From NCBI RefSeq assembly GCF_003576645.1, contig NC_044917.1, positions 17,390,955 to 17,454,954 of the forward strand: 64,000 nucleotides of DNA, given 5' to 3'. The position numbers were made by a program, and so were the translations under genes. Source of the DNA: Ipomoea triloba. Lineage: Eukaryota > Streptophyta > Magnoliopsida > Solanales > Convolvulaceae. Each line of letters opens with the position of its first letter. The stretch's first letter is position 1. The notes beneath the pieces were generated by a model that worked only from the letters and a program-made list of their open reading frames with translations, was not told the origin of the DNA and made no database searches. This document shows positions 34,208-46,448 of the stretch, in pieces.

Positions 34208-36425
34208 AGAAGAGTGCTCAAGGACTTATGTATATTAGCCAGTTTATATTTCATTTTAAAAAAAAAATAGTTTACAGACAATTTCAATTAAATGGGCACC
34301 ACATGAGTTTCTATTATGACTAAATAAACTGCAAACAAATTTTATTTCCCAAGACTCTGCATGAATTATTTTCTTCACAACCCTTTAAAAAGGTCATAAA
34401 ATGAGAAAATGAGGGATCTCATACCCAACTACCATTAAGTTACTTAGTATATATAATGAGCTAATTAATTATGTCATTATATTTAAATAATTAGTATATC
34501 TTTACACACCAACAAAGAAATATTCATCTGAACCATAAAAGATAAATTTTAATTGATAAATATCATTAAAACATTTTCATCTTTTGTATTTAATTATTTC
34601 TTAGAAGAAAGTTAAATGCATTTATTTTATTTTATTTTATTTTATTTTTGCTAAAACTAAGAAGATATCATTGGACAATCAACGGTAGAAACATATATCA
34701 TGTATGCAAGTCCAACATGCATTTGTCAAAAATATGTAGAGACACTTACCATAATAACATATGTTGTTCTGCATTAGTTTCAGTAAGCATTTGTCAAACC
34801 CGGCAAACATTGTGAAACAATTGTAGAGCAACTTACCTTAATGACATTGATTTATTATTATTTTTTTCTAAAAACCTAGATGATATCATCACACAATCAA
34901 ACAGTGGAAACATATAACATGTATGGAAAATCGGCAAGCATTTGCCAAACAGTGGTAAAGCATCTTACCTTAATAATACAAATCAGTCATTTTACATGAT
35001 GACTTTCAATAGACTTTTGTCAAATGTGACAAACATTTGTCAAACAACTATAGAGAAACTTACCTAAATAACATATGATTTATTTTTTTTTCGTAAAAAC
35101 AATTATTATATCATTGGACGATCAAATGGTGAAAATATATAACGTGTGTGCAAATCCAACATGCATTTGTCAAACAAATGTAGAGTAGCTTACCTTAATA
35201 ACATTTTTTTTTTTTTTGCGACAAACCAATATGATGTCACTGAACAATCAAATTGTAAAAACATATAACATGTATGCAAATTCGGTAGGCATTTGTCAAA
35301 CAACTATAGAGCGGCTTAATTACCTTAATAACATCTATCGTTCTGCATGAGTTTTGACCGGCATTTGTCAAACAACTACATAGCCGCTTACCTTAATAAT
35401 ACTTGATTGATTGATTGATTTATTTATTTTTTGCTAAAAATAATGATGATATGATATCATTGGATAATCAAATGGTGAAAACATATAACGCTTATGTAAA
35501 TCTGGTAGGCATTTGTCAAACAATTGTAGAGCAAGTTACCTCAAGGACTTATGTATATCTGCCCATTTTTATATCTTATATTTCAAAAATATTTTGGTGT
35601 ACAGAGAATTTCAATTCAATGGGCATCACATGAGTTTCTATCATGACAAGTAAACTGCAAACAAATTGTCTTTTCTAGAAATCTACATAAATTATTTTCC
35701 TCACAGCCCTTTAAAAGCGATCATAAAAATGACTAATCTCGTACCCAACTACCATTAAATTACTTAGAATATTTAGTTAGCTAATTAATTATGTAATTAT
35801 ATTTATATAATGAGTATATCTTTGCGCACCCACAAAGAAATATTAATTTGAAGTATTAAAGATAAACTTTGATTGATAATATCATTACTATTTTTCATCT
35901 TTCATATTTATTTGTTAGAAAATATTTGCACACATGTGATTTTTTTTTGTTTTGCTAAAAACCAAGAGGATATCATTGGACAATCAAATGGTGAAAACAT
36001 ATAACGTGTATGCAAGCATTTATCAAACAAGATGATATAAATGGACGATCAAACCGTGAAAATATATAACATGTATAAAAATTCTGCAGGCTGTAGAGTA
36101 GCTTACCTTAATAACATATGTTGTTTGTTTGTTTGTTTTTTTTTTTTTGTTTTTTTTTTAAACCAAGATGATATTATTGGATAATCAATTGGTGAAAACA
36201 TATAATGTGTATGAAAATCCGATATCCATTTGTCAAACAACTTTAGAGGACCTTACTGTAGTAACATATGTTGTTCTACATGAACCTTTAACCCCCTATA
36301 TATACTCTTTAGGTTCATTGTGAGACGCTAAATCATAAAACTTATTAAGAGGACATCATTGGACAATCAAGTTAAAGAGCGGAAACATATAATGTCTATG
36401 CATTTGTCAAACAACAATGGATTTT
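34208..36425. repeat. Degenerate tandem array of ~110-220 bp units
   Basis: The words GATATCATTGGACAATCAAA, then TGGTGAAAACATATAACGTG, then GCATTTGTCAAACAA, then CTTACCTTAATAACAT recur in this order about ten times (starts near 34,664, 34,882, 35,108, 35,233, 35,453, 35,969, 36,033, 36,171 and 36,352, plus a partial unit near 35,010). A larger duplication is also visible: 34,208-34,560 matches 35,534-35,900 with an offset of about 1330 bp. Units are irregular in spacing and diverged. No coding frames. Confidence 0.75.
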
Positions 36426-36435
36426 TTTTGTGGTG

Positions 36436-36700
36436 CCCACCTAGGCGCCGCTTCAATGAATAACGTAGGAATTGAAATTACAGTGTTTGGTATGAGGGAA
36501 TAGAAGTACAAGGAATTGAAAGCTAAGAAGCGATAGAATGACTAAAATGCCCTTATGTTGTAGTAGTAGTAATAATAATAATGTTCCGCGGAATTGCAAT
36601 TCCCTCCAACCAAATACCGTAGTTGCCAAAATTCATTGAATTTCAATTCAATGAATTACAACTCCTCCAAACTACACTCAACCAAACAACCCCTTAGATT
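36436..36700. mobile_element. Probable MITE with GGAATTG/TGTTTGGT words
   Basis: Bases 36,470-36,495 (GTAGGAATTGAAATTACAGT then TGTTTGGT) and 36,590-36,690 (TTGCAATTCC, ACCAAA) are inverted relatives, typical of small plant MITEs. Boundaries are uncertain. It is preceded by CACCTAGGCGCCGCTT, also seen at 20,238. Confidence 0.45.
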
Positions 36701-37058
36701 GATTTCAACCATGTAATTTTTTTAAGTTTACAAACAATTTTCATAAGTATTTTTTTAGCTTATACTATTTTTTGTGTACATTTTACTTATGTAAATCTTT
36801 TAGATTGATATCAATCATGTAATTTATTTAAGTTTACAAAGAATTTTCATATGTACTTCTCAGTACTACTGATAACAAAAAAGTAGATAATTAAAGATGT
36901 TAGATTCTAAGTTTTGTGTGTGTATTTTAGAATGATTCAACTTTCAAGCTAACAAATTCTTTTGTTTAACACTGGTTTTGCAGCAATGAAGAAGCAAGGC
37001 ACAACAAGGAATACGATTTGAAAGGGATTTCATTTACATGCATACAACGCATCCTAAC
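36701..37058. repeat. Tandem duplication of ~90 bp
   Basis: Two copies of a segment with ATGTAATTTTTTTAAGTTTAC-like sequence start near 36,710 and 36,802. No gene is seen. Confidence 0.55.
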
Positions 37059-37063
37059 ATAGT

Positions 37064-38393
37064 TGACAGTTGGAGTTTAGCGTAGGGTTGAAGTGTCAAA
37101 AGATATTTGTATGATAAAACGGAAAGTCTGTGACTCTCCGAGTGTCGGTCTCGAAGGAGGGACGTGGAGGTGTGTCAAGTGTTCCGGAAGTTTACTTGAT
37201 TGGATCATGCATAGGATTCGAGTGTGGTGAAGGGTGGATTTGTGAGTGAGAGTAGTTCATTTGGTTGGTTTGAGTGCAAGAGAGTAGTAAAATAAAAGGG
37301 ATTTTGCAAATATGTAAAAGGGGTAGGGATTGGATAGTGTTCATGGATATTGCATAGTGGAGTGTCTAAGGTCATGGATAAGGATTGCTAGGATATTGGC
37401 TATTCAAGAGTGTGTTGTCTTAGTCCTTTTCCACCTTTGTGTACTAAGACTTCTTTGACTTAGGAGTGCCTTCAAGCATCCAAAGTTCTAAGAGGAATTT
37501 TATCAAACACTTAAGCTACACACTATCCTACTATTCTTAAGAAGTCCATAGGAACTATGATTGTGTCAAGCTTCAAATCCTAACTCTAATCAAAGACATG
37601 AAAGAGTCAAGAGCTCAATCTCTCATCTAGATTGGCCAAATCCAAACAAGGTCTCATCAAAACAACAATCAATAGACAAGAATAGGTAATCCATCAACAC
37701 AAACACATAGATCCAAGATATAGAGATAAGATCATCACACTAGCAATATTCAATCACACAATCCAAATCCTTAGACTAAACTAGCTACTCATAATATGAA
37801 ATTCAAGCAAAAACTAATTTAATCCAAGATCAAGATAGCTAAAATTATAGAAATGAAATAGAAATCACCTAGAGAGAAGAAGATCTTTAATCCAAGCTTG
37901 TTGTCTTGCTACAATAGAGATTGATCTAATCTAAAAACTAAGAAAAATGGGGAAAGTTCTCCAAAGGAAAAACTAAGAAAGGGAAAACTAATTTTCTGGG
38001 AACCTCTTTTGAAAATTCATCAAAGGGGTTTAAATAGTCTCCGAAATGACAAGCCTAGTTGAAATTCGCGCATCACCGCCTCCACGCCATCCACACGCGT
38101 GTGAGCGTGCGTGGGAGGCTACTGGAAAGTTTTCACGCATGCTCACACGCGTGTGACCATCCAGTTGGGTCCTCCGGGGCTCCATTCTTGCCTGGTTCGC
38201 TCTTTAAGCTCAACTTTTGCTCCTTTTTGCTCCCGGGGCTCCTGTTTCACTTCTTTTAAGCTAAAAATAGCTTTTGTGCATCAGTTAGTGATTTTCAAGC
38301 ACTTATGAGCATAATTTACCATGCAAGGATGCTATAGACGTGATAAAACACCCTAAAATGTGCCTGATTTAAGGGTATCTCGGAGTCTTATCA
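37064..38393 (-). mobile_element. 1330-bp solo LTR, minus orientation
   Basis: Reading the minus strand it starts TGATAAGACTCCGAGATACC and ends CTCCAACTGTCA. It is flanked by a perfect ATAGT duplication (37,059-37,063 and 38,394-38,398). It contains two CACACGCGTGTGA palindromes near 38,092 and 38,143. Short frames there are not genes. Confidence 0.92.
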
Positions 38394-38516
38394 ATAGTCT
38401 TGGATAGAGCCCCCTCCTTTTTCTCCCACCACTTTCACAAGATGAAATAGTTTTGAACACACACAAACTCATACTTCAACAAATACTATAATTTATTTAT
38501 GTATATTTTCAAAAGA

Positions 38517-38895
38517 AGTAACTCAAACAATACTAGTTGTACTTATGTTCTCTACGTACTCTAAACTTTTATTCTAATGCTCAAAATTTTGATGTAAATT
38601 AAAAAAAAAAGTTGATCCGTGTCAACCGCCTGAGTAAGAATTAGGAATACATGCTATATACCTGTCATTTGACTTGATTGCATAAGGAAAATAGCTATAG
38701 ATTTTTCTAATCTCAACTCTTCGTTTGTAAAACGGACTGCGAATTGCCTACGAGCTAGCCCGAAAAGTAGTGTCTTAGTCTAACTGTGTGGACTATTTTT
38801 TGGTCCCCTTTCCTTATGTTGTTCATGCTTTAGAGCTTGACTCTTATTAATATATTATATCTTGTTTTTTCTTCAAAAATCAGCAAAATTCTTAT
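38517..38895 (+). repeat. Upstream copy of a block repeated before the MET1 BAH fragment
   Basis: This block matches 40,935-41,255, sharing GTGTCAACC, CTGAGTAAGAATTAGGAATA and TTCTTCAAAAATCAGCAAAA. The second copy leads directly into the MET1 BAH exons, so this one is probably a duplicated upstream or intron portion of that pseudogene. Confidence 0.7.
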
Positions 38896-38992
38896 TGTGT
38901 GTAATATTTACTACTAAAACTTTTAGTTTGTGGATGTAACACATCCTTCTTCACACTCTAGGTAGAGTGTTTGGGATTTTGAGTGTGTGTAC

Positions 38993-40851
38993 TGATAAGT
39001 GCATATTTGATCATATTTAATCCCCATATTTAACCTTATTTGTCCACTAGAATGTATAAATTGTGTTCAATATAACCTTAATTTTCTTTACTTTGATTAA
39101 TGTTTGCAACAATCACCTTATTTGGAATAAAGTAAAGAAAATTAGGTCATATTGCATTTAATTGGGTGATTTAGAGAAAACCTAAGTTTGATTTGTAATA
39201 ATCATCTTTAATTAGTCATCCTAATGTTTTTAATTGCTTGTGGAAATATCAGGAAAATCATGAAGATGTAAAGAATCATGAAGGGACAAGAACAAAAGTG
39301 AGAAGATGGATGATGATGAATTAAAGTGGAAGACAAAAGCAAAGAAGATTAGGTCCATTTTCATCATGAAGATCATCCAATAATGGAGTCAAAAGAATGG
39401 TATTTTTAATGGTCTTGATCACAAGGACAAACCAAGGCAAAAGTGGAGCAAAATAATAATGAGCTGAAATTTACGCATAATTTGCCCACTGTTTGGTAAT
39501 TCAACAATATCTCAGTCTAGGAATGTCCAAATTAAGTGATTCTTGAACCATTAGAAAGAAGACTTCAAGGGCTACAACTTTTCCAGAGATACGAAATTTG
39601 TAATTCTGACCGAAAAATGGTCAAAAGCAGCCTTGAAGTCGAAGTTCCAGATTTCATCCTAATCTGACCACTGCTCGGTATTTTGGTCATATCTGATTAT
39701 AGGAATATCCAAATGGGATGATTCAAACGGCATTGGAAAGAAGATTTAAAGACCTACAGCTATGATTATGGCCATAAACTCCAGATCTGGTAGAACATGG
39801 ACTCCATGTGCCTTCACAAATCATGTGCATCATACACCATGTTGTGGGCACCTCACTTTTGCAATTTGCCAACCAATACCCATCATGCTTTGCCTCCTCA
39901 TGAACAAGTATAAATAGAGGTCTTCCTTGCAGGAGAAAACACCATTCCTCACCAATTCCTTCTATCTCCTCTTATTCTAGCTTTCATATTTTAGTTTTAG
40001 TGTTGTGTTTTTCTTCAAGCAAGAGTGTAGGAGGAAACTCCAAGAGTTTGGTCTTCAATCCATAAGTTTTCTTGTTCCCTTTATCTCTTTACAATTTATT
40101 TATCATGCTTATGAATTTAAATATTGTTAGTTTGTTGTATTCCATTATGAATTGTGAGTAGTTGCATTAAGGACTTGAATTAGGGTAGGATTATCTTTAT
40201 TGATGCGAAGTTCATGAATATTTCATAAAGGGGAAGGCTTTAATTCAAGAGTTTATTGAAGTATGCATAGATTTAATTGAAATCTTGTTAGTAAATGGTA
40301 CGTAACATTTGTTAACTTGCCTTTGGATGATTTCATTTTATAATGGAAGTTATATGTTGAAATCAAGCTACTCTTTGCATGCACCCAATTTAATTTACGA
40401 AAGTAAAGAACATTGTGGTTTTAAATTGCTTATGTCCTCTAAGAACTAGGAATTGATATGTCACGAAAGTGGAGCAAATCATTGTTCTAATCTTTATCTT
40501 TAGTTCATGAAAATGAAATTTAGATTAAAGATTCTTTTGTGCAATTCATTGAACTCTTAAATTAATTGTTTTCCCCAAATCTTGTTATTGCATCTATAAG
40601 ATAATTCTCCTTAATTCGAGTCCTATCTTTAATTATCAGAGTTTATACCAATTGTAATATTGCTTTTAATTCTTGATGAACCTGTTATAGCTTGTTACAT
40701 ATCAACTCATATATGATTGCTTGGATTCTTGTTAAATTTATTCATCTTAATGCCTAAGAATTTAATTGCTATACAAGTACATGCCATAAAACCCAATCCC
40801 TTGAGAACGATATAATTAACCCACAAATTCACTACACCACTTTACACATCA
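38993..40851 (+). mobile_element. 1859-bp solo LTR
   Basis: Starts TGATAAGTGCATATTTGATC and ends TTTACACATCA, flanked by a perfect TGTAC duplication (38,988-38,992 and 40,852-40,856). A good TATA box (TATAAATA) is at 39,909. It carries no coding region. It separates the two copies of the block described at 38,517. Confidence 0.93.
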
Positions 40852-41289
40852 TGTACACATTTTTTTGCATGATTTAGAAATATGACGGGAAAGAATACAT
40901 TGAGTGAATGTAGATTATGCTCCTGTATCTATGGAAAATACTATGTGTACTTAGGTTCTCTACTCTGAACTTTTATTTCAATGCTCAAAATCTTGATATA
41001 GGTACTTATAATGAGATACATAAAAACAAAGTAGTTTATCAGTGTCAACCACCTGAGTAAGAATTAGGAATACATACTATACATGCTAGAGGTTTTTCTA
41101 ATCTCAGCTTTTTGTTTGTGAAATGGACTGCAAACAGGGCTACTCACGAGTTAACTCGGGAAGCTGTGACTATGTGGACTGTTTTTTGGTCCTTTTTCCT
41201 TATTATTAATATATTATCTTGTTTTTTTCTTCAAAAATCAGCAAAATTAAAGGATCATATATAGCTCTTTCAACTGTATAATTAAAGGC

Positions 41290-42555
41290 TAGTGGCAAGA
41301 TCTGGGGAGAGTATTTCTCAACTTCTGAAACCGACAATGAAAAAAACAAAACGCCAGCGAAACCGAAGTAAGTTAATGACGAGAAATGGATGGCGTATTA
41401 TCAAATCTCCGAGAAAACGGGCGGGTAGTACAAGTAGCAGAAATGAGGTTTCATGGATTGCCCGAGCAACCGGGATAACTTCTGAGGGCGACAATCCACT
41501 TTATTACTACGGAATGTCCATCAATGGAGTTTTGGTTACCCCGGCTCTGTTGTGCTGGTCAAGCAGCCTCGCGGGGGTCGGGGCTCCACCATTTGTTTCG
41601 CGGAATACATGTTTCAATCCTCAGACGAGACAAAGGTTGTCCATGGACGAGTGATGGTCGGGGCATTCGAGACAGTCGTCGGAAACAACGCCCACAAGAG
41701 GGAGCTTTGCCTGACCGAGAACTGCCTCGACTTCCATCCCTCCAACGTGAAAAAATCGTTGGACGTTAAAATCCAACCGAAACCATGGCCCAGAAAAGAA
41801 GAAGAGGAGAAAGAGACAGAATACTTTTGCCGAAACCTATACTTTCCCCACAAAGGCAGGTTTTTTAGTTTAAAAATTGAATCCATTGGACTGGGCAACG
41901 ACCATTGCTATTCCTGCAAAACAAGAAAATCCTAGGAAGAAAAGAACACATTCTAGTACAGTGAATCCACCACTAACTTCACATATCAAGGGATTCACTA
42001 CGAAGCTTTCAATTTTCTCTACATTAGTCCTTCCCATTTTGAGGAGTCCCAAAATGGCAACCAAAGTGTCATCGAAGATGACGCGAATTCGATGCCAAAA
42101 ACATATGTAATATGCCAGTTTGTGTCAGTGGATACGCCTTCTTCACCTGTACAGCTCAACCCTAACGATGTAAGTATCACAGTCAGAAGGTTTTACAGAC
42201 CTGAAGAGTTTAATGCAATGGATGCTTACCTCTTCGACATCCATACGATAACCTTAATTAATCTGCATACATTCTTTATTCTATTTGTATGGATCAAGAT
42301 TTCGCATTTTAGAATGAGGTTTCTCTTAGCTTGAAATATATATGTTGTCTAAATGCACTTATATGTTATGAGCTTTCAGATATATTGGAGTGATAAGACA
42401 AAAACAGTGTCTGTCACGGTAGTGAAGGGGAAATGTGCAGTTTGGACAAAGAAAGATTTTGTATTTATGGATTTTCCTTATATGAATGAGCATACTTTCT
42501 TCTATGAATATGTAGTAGCTGACCCAGATCATAGGCCAAAATTGCAACCAGTAAC
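41290..42555 (+). pseudogene. MET1: MET1-type DNA methyltransferase fragment, tandem BAH domains
   Basis: The first readable segment encodes IWGEYFSTSETDNEKNKTP. After a frameshift near 41,400 one long frame runs from about 41,540 to 42,240: VVLVKQPRGGRGSTICFAEY, HGRVMVGAFETVVGNNAHKR, YFCRNLYFPHKGRFFSLKIE and GLGNDHCYSCKTRK, the first BAH domain of MET1. Then TAG at 41,933, TAG at 41,954, FTYQGIHYEAFNFLYISPSH and YVICQFVSVD, VRRFYRPEEFNAMDAY, the second BAH domain. An intron follows, with acceptor TTTCAG at 42,380, and a further exon (42,381 to about 42,550) encodes IYWSDKTKTVSV, VVKGKCAVWTK and HTFFYEY. BAH domains in this enzyme class act in targeting. The catalytic domain is absent here and there are stops and a frameshift. 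Introns are kept, so it derives from genomic DNA. Confidence 0.88.
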
Positions 42556-42563
42556 TATCTTAA

Positions 42564-42872
42564 CTACCTTGTTGTTCTTTTTGGGTGAATAAGGAAATGC
42601 GCCGCCACTTCTCGAGTGTGTGAACTAGGAAAAGTGATTAGCTCAGTAAAATCAGTCTAGTTTGTGCATAGTTAATTGACACAAACCAAGAAAACAAACA
42701 GAATGCTTCCATTCCACTAAGCATATAAGTCTCCGAGATACTTTCTTAGTTTGAGTCAATTAACTATGCACAACCTAGCTGATTTTACTTCAGCTGATCA
42801 CTTTACCCAGTTCACACACTCGAAAAGTGGCAGCGCATTTCCTTATTCACCCAAAAAGAACAACAAGGTAGT
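42564..42872. repeat. Large hairpin, ~130-bp inverted arms
   Basis: Left arm about 42,564-42,695 begins ACTACCTTGTTGTTCTTTTT. The right arm, about 42,741-42,872, is its inverted copy at roughly 90% identity, with a loop of about 50 bp. The left arm is continuous with the MET1 intron that follows the last BAH exon, so the right arm is an inverted duplicate of it. The right arm ends exactly where the next LTR starts. Confidence 0.85.
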
Positions 42873-43358
42873 TGTAACCCCTCGGTTTTTCCGACAAAGT
42901 TAGGGTTCGAAAAATATTTTTTAGGCTATGATATTTATGAGATGATTTCTCGATACTTCAGAAGGATTTTTACAAGTTAGACTGGTTATTAATAAGCTAC
43001 GATTTACGTACCGGTCACGAACCGTAAAATTTTTAAGGACGTATATACAGTTCGAATTTTCCTAGAAAATGGATTATTAAGCATGATACGATTACGCGTG
43101 AGCTTCCGACTCAGTTCGGTGGAAAAATTAGACGAACTGTAAGAGTGAAATTTGCTACGGACTTCGTACCTATATTTCGCGAGATACCGAAAAATTCCCA
43201 AGTTTAGTGATTAATGACGGGATTATTTTTAGAATAATTTGGTATCGAAATTTTCCCGAATTGAGTCATATTCCTCCGAACTTTTATCTGATTTAACCCC
43301 AAACTGGCAAATAGATATTTTTCTTCAAGAGCCACCATAGGATTGTGACAAGTGGCAT

Positions 43359-43564
43359 CCCTTTTCACCACATGGTAATAAAATATTAATTTAATGGGAA
43401 CCCTTTTCACCACATGGTAATAAAATATTAATTTAATGGGAAGAGTGTGGGATGAGTTAAGCTAAGTCTACACTCCAAGTCCTCCCCATCTCTCCCATTC
43501 CCTCTCCCATTTTCGAAAATGTCCTCCCCATCTCTCCCATTCCCTCTCCCATTTTCGAAAATCA
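43359..43564 (+). repeat. Two exact 42-bp tandem duplications in the LTR
   Basis: CCCTTTTCACCACATGGTAA begins at 43,359 and again at 43,401. CCTCCCCATCTCTCCCATTC begins at 43,481 and again at 43,523. Both have a period of exactly 42. The related solo LTR at 48.2 kb has neither duplication. Confidence 0.9.
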
Positions 43565-44431
43565 AAAGAAAAAGAAGAGGAAAAATGTCATCTTCTTCCT
43601 TTGGATCCAAGAACTCCATAGCCAAGTTCTTCACCAAGTTCTTCCATCCTAGGTAAGACTTCGGATTTTATTCGGTTAAAATGGCTAGAATCCTTCCTAG
43701 AACTTAAGTTTAAGCTAAGGATTCATGAAAATGTGGTTATTATGGTGATTTTGTTTAGGATCTTCGGTGAAAAGTTTGAAGGAGAAGATCACCATCTTTC
43801 TACGGTTTAAAAATCTTCTTGGGAGGTAAGGAATCCCTTAAGTTGGTTTAGTCACTTGAAGGTGAACAAATGCTAGTAAATTATGTGACTAGGAATTTTA
43901 TGCGAAAATTATGTGTTAAGTTTATGGATCTACTAGTTGACTCAAGAAACCACACTTTGGATTTTTGGTAATTTTTGTATACATGTTCATAGCTAATTTA
44001 TGCATGTATATGTTGTATTTATGCCCATATAGGCTTATACTTGTGAAAATAGTGAAAGGAAATCAGGATAGATTCTGGCAGTAACTTCCGAGATTTATTG
44101 GGAAAATTTGGTAAGGTATTTTGACTCCATTTTTCTCAGATATGTATTTCAATAAGTGTAGAACCCGCATATAAAATTTCATAATGATCGGAGTAGTATA
44201 AGTATGGTTTTCGAATTTTTTTTCCAAAACTGGTCCAGAGAGAGAAATTCTGGACAGCACACTGCCAAGGGCAAAAATGGAATTTTCTGTGTTTATTCGC
44301 GGATCAAAATGACCAAAACTTTTTATGGACATCAAGTACTATGAGTTGGGGTTCTACCATAAAAATTTCAAGTGCAAAAGAGTTCGGGAACTATTTTTAC
44401 CGGCTCAATCTTTCGAACTGCGCCAAGCTGT

Positions 44432-44605
44432 AATTTCCTGGCAGATTTGGATGGACGCGGCAGTGGACGCGCTAATTTCCTGGCAGATTTGGATGGACGC
44501 GGCAGTGGACGCGCGAATTTCCTGGCAGATTTGGATGGACGCGGCAGTGGACGCGCGTCCACCCTGGCAGATTTGGATGGACGCGGCAGTGGACGCGCGT
44601 CCACT
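44432..44605 (+). repeat. 42-bp tandem repeat, about four copies
   Basis: CCTGGCAGATTTGGATGGAC recurs at spacing 42 from 44,437. The related solo LTR has one corresponding unit. The frames across it repeat a 14-residue peptide but are not a gene. Palindromic GGACGCGCGTCC words follow. Confidence 0.9.
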
Positions 44606-46436
44606 GCGCGCCCATCAAGGGAGTGTCTTCGGCGTCACGGCCGAAGGGCCGGACGCAACCACGGACGCGCGTCCGCTGCGCGTCCGTGGCATCCAGACTT
44701 CGCGAGAAATGCCGAAGCAGCGGACGCGGCTCGGACGCATGCGTCCGCAGCTGCGGCCAGCCGCGAGTCCGCGCGACGCGAACTCGTTTTCGACTTGTTT
44801 TTGACCAAACTTTTCCCCTATGTTTTTAATCCCGAGTGTTATGATGTTTGAAAGGCCTACGGGCAAAAGAGATCTATTTTTGAAAGAAATATCTGTTTTG
44901 GAAAAATTATGTACATCACTTTAGAAGAAAATATTGTTGTTGAGAAATAAGTACAACTCTTGTAACTTGAGGAATTGTGTTGGAAAGCCTATGAGTAAAT
45001 AAAAATGTTTATAAAACTTGCGTCGAAAGAACGTATGCTATTTTGGTAAACAGGTTGTCAAAACCTTATTTTTGAGGAAAATACTACTTTTAAGGAGTGA
45101 GTACATTACGTGAGAAAAACGAGAAAATGATGATTGAAAAGCCTGCGGGCACTGAGAGTATTTTGAAAATCCTTCTTGGGCTGATGAGATAGCCGATTTC
45201 AACTATTGGACTCAAATGAGAAATATGTCCAAAAGAAATGATTTGAGAAAGAAAAACGGAAGGAAGAATCATGTTTTCAAACCCTTAGATTCTAAAGCGA
45301 GTTGAGGAGGACCTTGATTGACCCACGGGTGGCTTTAAGTGCCATGGCCCAGTGGTCGTTGTGGATATTGTATGACCAGTTCATACTGCAGGGCGAAGTC
45401 TATTCGTCGATATGTTATAGTGTATGACCAGTTCATACTGCAGGGCGAAGTCTATTCGCCGGGTACTATATAACTCGTAGGATGAGGTATTCCTATGGGG
45501 GTGTGCACACTTAAGGTATAGTTACTCCAGAAGTCCGGGTAGGTGTTGTTTTTATGGACCTAGCTAGGCCAGCTAGGAATCATTTTAACGAACCTTACGT
45601 CCAGGGGATCAGTGTTAGACCGGGTGATGACCACTGAACCCGAGTTCGATGATCCAAGTGGTCAGAGTGGGAGTTATGAGAATGCTCCAAAGGCCTCACG
45701 CTTACTAAGAAGAAACTAAGGAAGTTTTAAAGATGAGAAAAAGAGTTACTCTGTAAAGACTTGAGAAGGAAATGATTCTATCCAAAATGTGACGAATTTT
45801 GAGCACGGAAATGTGCTGTTGAACCTCCTTTTTGAGTTAAAATGAGGGAACTACTGGAAACGAAATATTTTACAAACTTGTCTGAAAAGCAGAAAAAATG
45901 TGTTTTAAGTGGCAATGATGCCAGTACCTTTATATGAGAAAAGTTTACGTGTTGAGTTAGCTTTACGCCTTATATTATATTATCTATTATTGATAACCTG
46001 ATTGCAGGTAGAGCTATAACTCGTGGGTAAATTTTACAACTTACAAATTATTATATTTTCGAAACCTTTGTCTACTTTTGAGTGACAATGGATTTCCTTA
46101 CTTAGCCGTTGTGCTAACTACACTTCGATGTGTTTACAGATGTTGTCTAGTACGGGCTCCTGAAGCCCGATGAGTTCTGAATAGGATGGAAGTCGAGGTT
46201 GAGGACTACCCTATCCTAGAATAGACACCCTGGAAGAATTATTTCCATACGTACATATTTGTATGTTGACATGGTTATTTGAGGTTCTAAGTTTAGCCTT
46301 AGCGTTTGGGTATAGGAAAAATACCTAAGCGTGGCGGTAACACCCAGTTTTCTACTGGTTAGACGCTTCCGCAATGTATTGTATTATTAGGGATTTTGTA
46401 ATAAATCCAAGTGGTGAAAATTGGGGTGTTACAAAT

Positions 46437-46448
46437 TGGTATCAGAGC
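46437..46448 (+). promoter_or_regulatory. Primer binding site (initiator tRNA-Met)
   Basis: TGGTATCAGAGC begins three bases after the LTR end, the standard position and sequence. Confidence 0.9.

Noticed and set aside
44325..44866. Overlapping frames of up to 159 codons on both strands
   Set aside because: They lie in a GC-rich part of an LTR with a 42-bp repeat (14 codons), which keeps several frames open by composition alone.
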